Made by a program: the position numbers and the translations under genes
The notes under the pieces: generated by a model
What the model was told of the DNA's origin: nothing
Databases searched by the model: none
What the model saw: the letters and a program-made list of their open reading frames with translations, nothing else
In this document: in pieces, positions 57,571 to 64,000 of the stretch
How positions within the stretch are numbered: the first letter of the stretch is position 1
How the letters are laid out: each line of letters starts with the position of its first letter
Origin: JAAFHB01 sp963675995
GTDB lineage: Bacteria; Bacteroidota; Bacteroidia; Bacteroidales; Prolixibacteraceae
Reading direction: 5' to 3'
DNA length: 64,000 nt
NCBI GenBank assembly: GCA_963675995.2
Contig: CAXXIY010000001.1
Span: 310,001 to 374,000, forward strand

Positions 57571-57750
57571 CTACGTGGCTTCATTTCCATTGTACGAATA
57601 TAACGACAAAGATTTAGCTGAATTTCCAAAATAACGACTCAGACTTAATGCCGTATCAGCTGTAATCCTTCTTTTCCCCTTTATGAATTGAGATATTCTG
57701 GGTTGTGGAATATTTATTTCTTTTGAAAGACGATATGCTTTTATAAAGTT
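57571..57750 (-). pseudogene. higA-like antitoxin remnant
   Basis: Reading the minus strand from 57738 to the TAG at 57571 gives 55 residues: AYRLSKEINIPQPRISQFIK, then GKRRITADTALSLSRYFGNS, followed by a divergent tail. This is the helix-turn-helix and downstream part of HigA-type antitoxins (usual form AYRLAKDI..PQ.RISEI..GKR.ITADTALRL.R.FG). No start codon lies in frame; a TGA occurs just upstream of residue F (near 57750), and the usual ~30 N-terminal residues and the C-terminal tail are missing. No intact higB toxin gene was found beside it. Confidence 0.7.
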
Positions 57751-57872
57751 TCATCGTCTTTCGCTATTTTCACATTACGACATTTATCGTTCGCTATTGG
57801 TCTGAACTCCGGGTGGTCAATTTCAACTTTTCTTTTTTTGTTTTTCCCCCTTAAGCAGAATAAGTGGTCTAT

Positions 57873-58030
57873 AAACCGGACCAACAAGTTGCTTTGCGTG
57901 GACAGCGTAAGCGTACATTAACTAAACGGTCATTAAGTGCATACTTCGGCAGGCTCAGTAACCATAGCTCCGATCCCGGCGCGTGTAGTTCAACCGGGAA
58001 TAATCGCCGGGTCTTGCAGACCGCTCCTAT
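57873..58030 (+). repeat. Direct repeat copy A (partner at 62784-63036)
   Basis: Two blocks: 57873-57921 matches 62784-62833 (AAACCGGACCAACA, GCTTTGCG, GTAAGCGTACATTAA shared), and 57940-58030 matches 62946-63036 in 87 of 91 positions (offset exactly 5006). Copy A has 18 bases between blocks, copy B 112. The intervals between are not coding in any convincing way. Confidence 0.85.
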
Positions 58031-58053
58031 TTCTATTTATTGGCAACAGTATT

Positions 58054-58599
58054 TTATTCTTCATTGGTTTCTGGTGGTCTAAATTTTACAAGTGAATCAA
58101 GCGGAGGTGGAATCATTCTCTTCGTAGTTTTAAAAACAATCAATGAGTCAATTTGATTCTTGTCAATCATTATGTCTGTCACATATTCCGCAAACTTAGA
58201 AATATGATTTTCAAATTCGTGACTTCCAATGATTGTACTTTTAATTGTTTTGTTCTTGCATTTAATTTCAATGTAAAACCCTCCGCAATCCTGGCAATGT
58301 CCATCATAAATAGAATCTATCTTTTCGTTCTTCAATGAGTCAAACATTGCATTCAACGAATCGATTTGCTGTGAATCAAGAGTGTCAATACAACAAATCG
58401 AACTGTCTATTCGTGAGATTATATGGTATTTACATTTCGTAATTATTCCCAAACTATCAATATAAACAGTCTGACCACCTGTCCAACCGTTGTCATGTGT
58501 TATTTCAATTGATTCAAAATGAGGCTTTTTCTTGTATTCTTTTAAATTACAAGAAGTCCCAATCAAGATTATAAGTATCAGTATATATGCTGTTTTCAT
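58054..58599 (-). CDS. Small lipoprotein of unknown function
   Basis: 181 residues from the ATG at 58599, chosen because it gives a lipoprotein signal (MKTAYILILIILIGTSC, Cys17). The mature part is charged with an Asp/Ser-rich middle (ISRIDSSICCIDTLDSQQID) and two CxxC-like features (GHCQDCGGFYIEIKCKNK). I recognise no family. It lies just downstream of the broken def gene, in the same direction, separated by a boundary repeat. Confidence 0.75.
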   Translation of the reverse strand: MKTAYILILIILIGTSCNLKEYKKKPHFESIEITHDNGWTGGQTVYIDSLGIITKCKYHIISRIDSSICCIDTLDSQQIDSLNAMFDSLKNEKIDSIYDGHCQDCGGFYIEIKCKNKTIKSTIIGSHEFENHISKFAEYVTDIMIDKNQIDSLIVFKTTKRMIPPPLDSLVKFRPPETNEE

Positions 58600-58640
58600 A
58601 ATATTGTTGCCAACGTAGGAAGCACCGAGTAGGCAAGGGG

Positions 58641-58666
58641 AATTTAACTTCGTTGATCTTCGATTC
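58641..58666 (-). repeat. Boundary repeat, two copies (other copy 62516-62541)
   Basis: On the minus strand both copies begin GAATCGAAGATCA(A/G)CGAA and continue G(T/C)TAAAT. One lies between the def 3' end and the lipoprotein gene, the other upstream of the Crp/Fnr gene; in both cases a short ACGTT...GGCAA stretch and then a gene start follow. Looks like a cassette boundary element. Confidence 0.6.
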
Positions 58667-59038
58667 ACCCCAAGCCTCTCACAGAACCGTGTCCTTTAAT
58701 AATCCGTTTTAGTTTTGATTCCATAAGTCTTTTAGTTAACGGTTTCAAATGGTCAAGATATAAAATTCCTTCGGTATGGTCATATTCATGTTGTATTATT
58801 CTCGCTGTTGTGCCACTATATATTTGGATTTGTTTCTTAAAATCCAAGGTGAGATACTCTATTTCAATCGTCCAAGGTCTTTTTACCGATTGAGTTAAGT
58901 CCGGAATACTTAAGCAGCCTTCATTATCGTACCAACAAAGATCAGAACGCTCTAAAATTTGAGCATTAATAAAAGTTTCCATTATTCCTTTATCGTTGGC
59001 ATCATAATATTCATGTCTTTCGGACTCTTCAAGGTTTT
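58665..59038 (-). pseudogene. def: Peptide deformylase, 3' part (cut by IS21 element)
   Basis: From the insertion point the frame reads LEESERHEYYDANDKGIMET and contains deformylase motif 2 EGCLSIP (metal Cys) and motif 3 QHEYDHTEG (two metal His and catalytic Glu), ending VRGLG. It joins in frame to the 5' part at 61608-61811 when the IS and one copy of the 5-bp duplication (59034-59038) are removed, giving 190 residues, normal for Def. An internal ATG (58982) could give a 105-residue product lacking motif 1, not expected to be active. Confidence 0.92.
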
Positions 59039-59133
59039 TGTAAGTAGAAATTACAAATGCACAGAAAATGGTAAATTAGAGTGCACAGAAAATGGCAACA
59101 ACAGTGCTCAACTTTTGTGTTTTCAAATGTAGG

Positions 59134-59895
59134 TTATTTTTCCTCATTTCGATTAAATATTGTTTTCTGGTTCTTAATTCTGAAGCTTTTCCCGGATAGA
59201 TTGATAACCTCACAATGGAACAAAAGGCGATCAAGCAGGGCTGTTGCCAGGACTTCATCGTCGAGCATCTGTGCCCACTGGGATGGTGATTTATTTGTTG
59301 TGATGATAAATGCAGTTTTTTCGTAGATGTGATTAATCATATTAAACAAGGCCACTGCCAACTGTTTTTCAATGGGGAAGAGCATGATATCGTCAATAAC
59401 TATCAGATTTGCAGCAGTTAGCCGTTTGTATTCTGCTTTTGCTGTTTGAGTAAAATCTCTCATCTTAAGCATCCCAATAATATCATCCATTGTCCGGAAG
59501 TAAGCTTTATATCCCTTCCTGACAGCATCATTACAGAGACCGGCAGCAATAAAAGTTTTTCCGGTACCGGATGGCCCCATCAGGATAATGTTGTACAGCT
59601 GGTCGAGCCAGTCAAGTTCCCGGAGTTGTATTAGCCGTGATTTTGGAAGGCCATTTTCAAAGGTGTAATCATATTTGTTTAGATCACAAGTGATTGGCAA
59701 TCGGGCTGTTTTAAGCCTTCGTTGATCTTCTTTCTGTTGACGATGCGTGGCTTCGGCTTGCAAAAGTCTGATGGTATAGTCGAGAAAACTAACTGTTCCA
59801 CTTTCAGCTTCTCTAAGTGCCTGGTCAAGACTGGCACCCATTCCGCTCATTCTAAACTGCAGACAAAGGGATTGTATGATTTGCTTCTTTTCCAT
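59134..59895 (-). CDS. istB: IS21 helper ATPase IstB
   Basis: 253 residues from the ATG at 59895 (a TTG at 59901 would overlap istA by 4 bp). AAA+ features: Walker A GPSGTGKTFIAAG, Walker B NLIVIDDIM, sensor-type IITTNKSPSQW and arginine-rich C-terminus LDRLLFHCEVINLSGKSF. IstB assists IstA in target capture and strand transfer. Follows istA by 2 bp. Confidence 0.95.
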   Translation of the reverse strand: MEKKQIIQSLCLQFRMSGMGASLDQALREAESGTVSFLDYTIRLLQAEATHRQQKEDQRRLKTARLPITCDLNKYDYTFENGLPKSRLIQLRELDWLDQLYNIILMGPSGTGKTFIAAGLCNDAVRKGYKAYFRTMDDIIGMLKMRDFTQTAKAEYKRLTAANLIVIDDIMLFPIEKQLAVALFNMINHIYEKTAFIITTNKSPSQWAQMLDDEVLATALLDRLLFHCEVINLSGKSFRIKNQKTIFNRNEEK

Positions 59896-59897
59896 GA

Positions 59898-61463
59898 TCA
59901 ATTGCCTCCCTGCATTAAGTGTTCATAATCGTAAATAGAGCTTTTCATTGGCTGGAAAGTCGCAATATCGGACCTTATTCCACTCAGAGGATTGGTCAGT
60001 ATTGTTTTCAGTTTGTGTGCTTCAATTTGAGACTGTTCCTTTAAGAAGTTTTCTGCCACCGATTTAAAATCGTTTGCACTATATACATGCATTTCAATAC
60101 AGTACTGCAGGGTTTTATTAATGAGTTTCTTATTGAACAAGCTCAGGGTTTGCCTTAACAAAATAAGCTGATCACGTATGTATCTGGGTTTCTCCTTACG
60201 GATTTCTGCCATGTACTGCAAAGACAGGTCAGGATTATCAAACATCAATGAGATGTCGCTGATCAATTGTTGGACCTTGCCGGATTTATCCCGTTTATGA
60301 TCAGTATTGGTTACCGTCTTACCTTTCTCTGTGGATATCATAGGAGAACAAACAGGTGTGCCGGACAATGAACAGATATTGAGTAAACCCTCTTCCGGTG
60401 ATACGCTTACCTGCGTTCCTCTCCCTTTATAAGTGCCGGATGGAAGCGTGTAAAAGTTTCCTTTCCAACAGATAATATTGTCTTTTCGTACAGTATACAA
60501 ACTTGTTGGAGGTTTTAAGGCTACAGCTATAAAAGGCGTTAAAGAGGGTTGTTCGATGCACCATTCGTTAAATGGGATCTTTTGGGTGCCGGCATGTGGT
60601 TTTGCATTTGCGGTACGCCCAAGCCATGCCAGAGCTTCAGTGTTAAGCAGAGAAACATCACTGAAAGGCCTGTTATATAAGAAGTTCTGCTTGACATATT
60701 TGACAACATTTTCAATCTTGCCCTTACTCTCAGGATCAGCTTTTCTGCAAAAGTGCAAATGAAATTTACGCTCCCTGCAATAATCCTTAAATGCACTTGT
60801 AAGCAATAGATCACCCCTGTTTTCGTCTGTCAGAAACAGTTTGTCCTGGTCATAAACAATCTGATCCGGGATTCCATTAAAGAATGAGAATGCCTTCTCG
60901 TGGGCCACAATAGCCGTATGGCTGGTAAAGGGTATATCTGAGAAGAAAATATATTTATACCGTGAACGGGACAACGACATGGCAAAGAACCAGACTTTTA
61001 CCCGCTTAGCCAGCCCGTCACGCATGTTGTATTGTCCAAAGTCTACCTGTGCCTGCAACCCGTATGGAAGTTCTTCAACGGCATTGTATTCACGTATTGG
61101 CCGGGTCTGTGGCAGATGATGTTTTTGGCGAACCCACATCACGAAGTTATAAACGGTTTTGGCTGTTACGCCGGGAAAATCCGGAAAATGTTCCATTAAC
61201 CAGTCGTGCATTTGAGCGGCAGAGGTTTCCTGGTACATCTCCAGTTTGGCTTTCACCCAATGCTCATAACAGGATAGTTCCTTACTCCTTTGGGATAGCG
61301 ACTCAAGAAACGCTTCAAACTGCATCTCATCCATCGACAAAATACGGTTAACCGTGCGACGGTTGACAACCAGATATTGGCTGATTTTTGATTTTGAGAA
61401 CCCTTCTCGGTTCATTTTGTGAATCTCATGGTACATGATCAACTTATTAAGATAATGGTTCAT
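59898..61463 (-). CDS. istA: IS21 transposase IstA
   Basis: 521 residues. N-terminal helix-turn-helix (IHKMNREGFSKSKISQYLVV), then an RNase-H-like DDE core: first Asp in QAQVDFGQYNM, second Asp in IPDQIVYDQDKLFL, Glu in DPESKGKIENVVKYVK. A C-terminal DNA-binding region follows. Length and layout are normal for IS21. Confidence 0.95.
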   Translation of the reverse strand: MNHYLNKLIMYHEIHKMNREGFSKSKISQYLVVNRRTVNRILSMDEMQFEAFLESLSQRSKELSCYEHWVKAKLEMYQETSAAQMHDWLMEHFPDFPGVTAKTVYNFVMWVRQKHHLPQTRPIREYNAVEELPYGLQAQVDFGQYNMRDGLAKRVKVWFFAMSLSRSRYKYIFFSDIPFTSHTAIVAHEKAFSFFNGIPDQIVYDQDKLFLTDENRGDLLLTSAFKDYCRERKFHLHFCRKADPESKGKIENVVKYVKQNFLYNRPFSDVSLLNTEALAWLGRTANAKPHAGTQKIPFNEWCIEQPSLTPFIAVALKPPTSLYTVRKDNIICWKGNFYTLPSGTYKGRGTQVSVSPEEGLLNICSLSGTPVCSPMISTEKGKTVTNTDHKRDKSGKVQQLISDISLMFDNPDLSLQYMAEIRKEKPRYIRDQLILLRQTLSLFNKKLINKTLQYCIEMHVYSANDFKSVAENFLKEQSQIEAHKLKTILTNPLSGIRSDIATFQPMKSSIYDYEHLMQGGN

Positions 61464-61497
61464 AATAACCGGGTTTTAGTACCCCGGTAAAGTTGAC

Positions 61498-61533
61498 TTT
61501 CTTTTGATTTGGGCATGCCCAAATCAAAAGAAA
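61498..61533. repeat. Perfect 36-bp palindrome in the IS21 left end
   Basis: The half TTTCTTTTGATTTGGGCA is followed by its exact complement with no spacer. It lies 34 bp upstream of the istA ATG, between the sub-terminal transposase repeats and the gene. It may block read-through from outside the element or regulate istA expression. Confidence 0.8.
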
Positions 61534-61607
61534 ACTGTGCACCATTGTTACCAATCTCTGTGTATTCTTATTTACCGAAAACTGTGCATTGTTATTTTCC
61601 GATTACA

Positions 61608-61811
61608 GTTTTCATAAGTCGATTTACTATCGACTATAAAAAGTCTGATTGGTTGCCCTATTTGAGATGCAGCAAGACCACAGCCTTTTGCATTTTGCAT
61701 TGTTTCCCACATATCGCTAATCAGTTGGTCGAGATTTGGATAATCTGGACTAATATTTTCACATTTCTCTTTTAGAATCTGGTGACCTAATGACAAAATT
61801 TGTAATCTCAT
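61608..61811 (-). pseudogene. def: Peptide deformylase, 5' part (cut by IS21 element)
   Basis: 68 codons up to the insertion site, starting MRLQILSLGHQILKEKCENI and containing deformylase motif 1 GCGLAASQIGQPIRLFIVD. Beyond the target site the frame runs into IS sequence and stops at 61572. With the 3' part (58665-59033) it makes a normal-length Def. The enzyme removes the formyl group from nascent proteins; since that is essential, another def copy is expected elsewhere in the genome. Confidence 0.92.
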
Positions 61812-61878
61812 AGCTGCTAATTCTTTAGTTTATGCTGCAAAATTCTAAAGAACCAATCAAACAGTCAATGAACCTATG

Positions 61879-62445
61879 TTAACAAATTTGTCGGCGAATC
61901 CGACTCAATCCCTGTGGTGTAATCCCAATATATGATGCAATATATTTCAAAGGAATGAATCTCAAAATATCGGTTTGCTCGCTAAACAGCCGTAAATATC
62001 TTTCTTTGGCGTTGTATTTAAGCAATGATAATTCACGTTTACTTTTGGCTAAAAACAATTTCTCTGATGCAAAACGTCCCAAATAATTTCCAACCTTAGT
62101 TTGGGCATATACTTTCTGCAAATCGTTGTAAGAAATCTGCCAAACAACAGTGTCTGTTAATGCTTGTAATGCATATTCAGAAGGAGTTCGGGTTAGAAAG
62201 GAATCATACGCACAAGTAAACTCTTTGTCGAAGCTAAAATTAAAAGTCAATTCGTTTTCATCGATTGGAATGTAAAATCTAACAATCCCTGATTCAATGA
62301 ATGATAAATAATTTTCAGTCTCGCCGTGTTTGGTTATTATTTGGTTCTTATCAAAGACTTTCCTGTCAAAATGAGCCGCAATAAATTCCCATTCTGAATC
62401 TTTAAGTTTTACAATCCGTTCGTAATACTCTCTTAAATATCCCAT
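61879..62445 (-). CDS. Crp/Fnr-family transcriptional regulator
   Basis: 188 residues. Cyclic-nucleotide-binding-like beta-barrel (residues about 15-115: FDKNQIITKHGETENYLSFI, ESGIVRFYI) and a C-terminal helix-turn-helix (IPLKYIASYIGITPQGLSRI). The usual cAMP-binding RxS motif is not evident, so the ligand is unknown. It lies 67 bp upstream of the def 5' part in the same direction. A boundary repeat precedes it, as for the lipoprotein gene. Confidence 0.9.
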   Translation of the reverse strand: MGYLREYYERIVKLKDSEWEFIAAHFDRKVFDKNQIITKHGETENYLSFIESGIVRFYIPIDENELTFNFSFDKEFTCAYDSFLTRTPSEYALQALTDTVVWQISYNDLQKVYAQTKVGNYLGRFASEKLFLAKSKRELSLLKYNAKERYLRLFSEQTDILRFIPLKYIASYIGITPQGLSRIRRQIC

Positions 62446-62515
62446 ATGCTGTGTCGTTTTTGTCCTATGCTTGCCACTAACGTTTGGCGGTATTAAAATT
62501 TGCCGTTTGCGGGCG

Positions 62516-62541
62516 ATTTAGCTTTCGCTGATCTTCGATTC
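62516..62541 (-). repeat. Boundary repeat, second copy
   Basis: See 58641-58666: on the minus strand it starts GAATCGAAGATCAGCGAAAG. It stands about 70 bp upstream of the Crp/Fnr start. Confidence 0.6.
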
Positions 62542-62783
62542 CTGTCAAGTTACCCAAGAGTTAAAGCGGGTTACAACCCTTGAATAACCTACTGACCCAG
62601 CAATTTTTTATACCGCATGTTGAACTAAATCCGCCTACGCGGATAGCTGTATTAAAAGTACTCGATTCTTACTATACTCGGAGATTATTCACTTTAAAAT
62701 TTCTGAATATGAGAAAGAAATCGGAGCTTAATATTGTTGAGCAGGCTATTGCGCTTGTTCCTGAGTTTGAAAATGTTGTCCGC

Positions 62784-63036
62784 AAACCGGACCAACAGGT
62801 TGCTTTGCGGGGTCCAGAGTAAGCGTACATTAAATAATCAGTTTTAAACCCGAAAAAGCACAAAAACCTGCAATACGTCAAAGAACGATTATTGTATTTT
62901 ACTGCTCCGAAAATCTTCAAAACAAACAAAAACGGTCGCAAAGTACATACTTCGGCAGGCTCAGTAACCATAGCTCCGATCCCGGCGCGTGTAGTTCAAC
63001 CGGGAATAATCGCTGGGTCTTGCTCGCCGCTCCTAT
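62784..63036 (+). repeat. Direct repeat copy B (partner at 57873-58030)
   Basis: Same two blocks as copy A, but with 112 bases between them. The surrounding gene-free stretch 62446-63123 has short open frames (62580-62822 and 62892-63110) whose translations overlap the repeat (KPDQQVALRG is common to both copies); I do not accept them as genes. Confidence 0.85.
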
Positions 63037-63123
63037 TCCTTTTTATTAGCGGCTGCCCTTCTGTTTCCATGAAGCGTTGTCAGTCCAAGTTTGCACAACT
63101 GATTGCTTAAATGATATTCCATT

Positions 63124-63654
63124 TTATTTGAGAAGTTTTATAATAAATGATATACTCAATAGTCCAAACCCAATTAGTCCTATTATCCCAGCGAATGTAT
63201 ATTTCTCTAACTTTTCAAGAATATTTTCATAATTGTCAGAAAGATTTGAGAAAATTCTTGTTATAGCAAGTCCGATGTAAAGTGGGATAGCGAAAAACAC
63301 AATTGCTCCTAAAATTAATTTGCCAATAATCAAAAGCAATTTATCACTAAATATCGAACAGTAAAAGTTCTTCACAAAATGAATTACAAAATCACTTTGA
63401 TTAATAAGGCCAATGATAAGAAAAACAATGAAGTAGCCAAAGACAATTTGAATAAGTAACGACCATCGTCTTATTGCTTTAAATTCTTTTGCAGGTTTAG
63501 GAATTAGTATGCTGCCATCTTCCTGATAATAGAAAGGTGGATTTAAGGCAATCCTCAATTTTTTTATTATTAATGTGAAATTCTTTAACTTCATTGCCTC
63601 AACGGATAGAAAGAAGGCTCCAATCCAATCTAATATAATTGTTAGCTTTTCCAT
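63124..63654 (-). CDS. Integral membrane protein of unknown function
   Basis: 176 residues. Starts MEKLTIILDWIGAFFLSVEA; three to four hydrophobic segments follow (LLIQIVFGYFIVFLIIGLI, LLLIIGKLILGAIVFFAIPL, FAGIIGLIGFGLLSISFIIK). No domain recognised. Same direction as, and 48 bp after, the small membrane protein at 63703. Confidence 0.65.
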   Translation of the reverse strand: MEKLTIILDWIGAFFLSVEAMKLKNFTLIIKKLRIALNPPFYYQEDGSILIPKPAKEFKAIRRWSLLIQIVFGYFIVFLIIGLINQSDFVIHFVKNFYCSIFSDKLLLIIGKLILGAIVFFAIPLYIGLAITRIFSNLSDNYENILEKLEKYTFAGIIGLIGFGLLSISFIIKLLK

Positions 63655-63702
63655 TTAGAATTATTTGTCTTGGGCAGGTTGTTTGAATGTTTTATACTCT
63701 CG

Positions 63703-63918
63703 TTATGATGTCGTTTCGTTTGGTTTGTTTTTCTCAAATGCCGTTAATCGTCTAAATACTCTAAACAAAATCATTGCTGCTGAAGTCAGTCCAATGCCAA
63801 GTCCAATGATTGAACCACTCCAATTATTGTCAAATATTTTTCCGATTCCGTAACCAACAAGTGTGTTGCCAATAATTAATATCGCAATGCCCCATTTAAA
63901 TAGATTTTCTTTTTTCAT
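63703..63918 (-). CDS. Small two-span membrane protein
   Basis: 71 residues with two hydrophobic helices (FKWGIAILIIGNTLVGYGIG and IIGLGIGLTSAAMILF) and a charged tail. No family recognised. Its ATG overlaps the stop of the upstream gene (ATGA), so it is translationally coupled to it. Confidence 0.65.
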   Translation of the reverse strand: MKKENLFKWGIAILIIGNTLVGYGIGKIFDNNWSGSIIGLGIGLTSAAMILFRVFRRLTAFEKNKPNETTS

Positions 63919-64000
63919 TTTTTTGCGGTTGCGTTTTTATGAAGTTCAACATAGATGTTATACAGTTCTCTTTTCTCAACATCAGAGATTATCCCGATTT
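63915..64000 (-). CDS. C-terminal end of a gene starting beyond the window
   Basis: The minus frame is open from the window edge and ends IGIISDVEKRELYNIYVELH KNATAKK at the TGA 63915-63917, which overlaps the next ATG. Too short to identify; the coupling suggests a real gene. Confidence 0.55.
   Translation of the reverse strand, partial: IGIISDVEKRELYNIYVELHKNATAKK

Larger units (their letters stand above)
59039..61607 (-). mobile_element. Complete IS21-family insertion sequence (2569 bp)
   Basis: Both ends start TGTAA and share 20 of 26 terminal positions, ending in a common ATGCACAG. The 5-bp target GTTTT is duplicated at 59034-59038 and 61608-61612. Sub-terminal repeats typical of IS21 transposase binding are present: TGCACAGAAAATGG at 59058 and 59082 on one side, GAAAACTGTGCA at 61530 and 61577 on the other. 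It carries istA and istB in the minus direction and a 36-bp palindrome before istA. Inserted within a peptide deformylase gene. Both genes are intact, so it may still be active. Confidence 0.95.

Noticed and set aside
58054..62545. Integron attC sites around the lipoprotein, def and Crp/Fnr genes
   Set aside because: The boundary repeats do not show the RYYYAAC and GTTRRRY core pair and no integrase is in the window, so I call them cassette-like repeats only.
62580..63110. Two short plus-strand open frames (80 and 72 codons)
   Set aside because: They are largely made of repeat copy B, and the equivalent frame in copy A diverges at once. No coding pattern or family resemblance.
1..64000. tRNA, rRNA genes and CRISPR arrays
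   Set aside because: I looked for cloverleaf-type T-arm sequences and regularly spaced repeats by eye and saw none. A covariance-model search would be needed to exclude small RNAs.

Overview
The window looks like a chromosomal segment of a Bacteroidota bacterium, most likely a polysaccharide-degrading member of the Bacteroidales/Marinilabiliales type (taxon inferred, not proven). The evidence is a type IX secretion sorting domain, DUF5686 and DUF6515 proteins, Bacteroidetes-type -7 promoter elements (TAnnTTTG), the absence of obvious Shine-Dalgarno sequences, and an unusual density of glycoside hydrolases.

Bases 1-36.4 kb form a large exported glycan-degradation locus: four GH92 alpha-mannosidases, a GH20 hexosaminidase next to an HGSNAT/NagX-like acyltransferase, a GH29 fucosidase, two GH28 enzymes, a GH172 (DUF2961) protein, a BNR sialidase-like protein, two or three alpha/beta-hydrolase esterases, an FG-GAP propeller protein, an alpha/alpha-toroid protein of unknown function, a toroid fused to a glycerophosphodiesterase, an exported DNA/RNA endonuclease and a YncE/phosphoesterase protein cut by the left edge. 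Almost all carry signal peptides or lipoboxes. The set fits dismantling of N-glycans or mannan-rich glycoproteins (mannose, GlcNAc, fucose, perhaps sialic acid) plus pectin-like galacturonans. No SusC/SusD pair lies inside the window. Three minus-strand operons (starting at 3084, 12696 and 36198) share a conserved upstream box at a fixed distance from a -7 element, so they probably form one regulon. One GH92 has Gln where its three neighbours have the catalytic-acid Glu, which points to mannosyl-phosphate chemistry.

Bases 37-57.5 kb are conserved housekeeping genes: a GyrI-like protein, aspS, tadA, a DUF5686 outer-membrane protein, S4, MmcQ and YraN proteins, an LD-carboxypeptidase, purN, acpP-fabF-rnc, a two-component system, a patatin/beta-barrel protein, gdhA and leuS. 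A perfect 18-bp hairpin lies in the first codons of rnc and is a candidate RNase III autoregulation site.

Bases 57.5-64 kb are an accessory tail. It holds a decayed higA-like antitoxin, direct repeats about 5.0 kb apart, a small lipoprotein gene, a peptide deformylase gene split by a complete IS21-family element (2569 bp, 5-bp target duplication; removing it restores the def frame exactly), a Crp/Fnr regulator and small membrane proteins running off the right edge.
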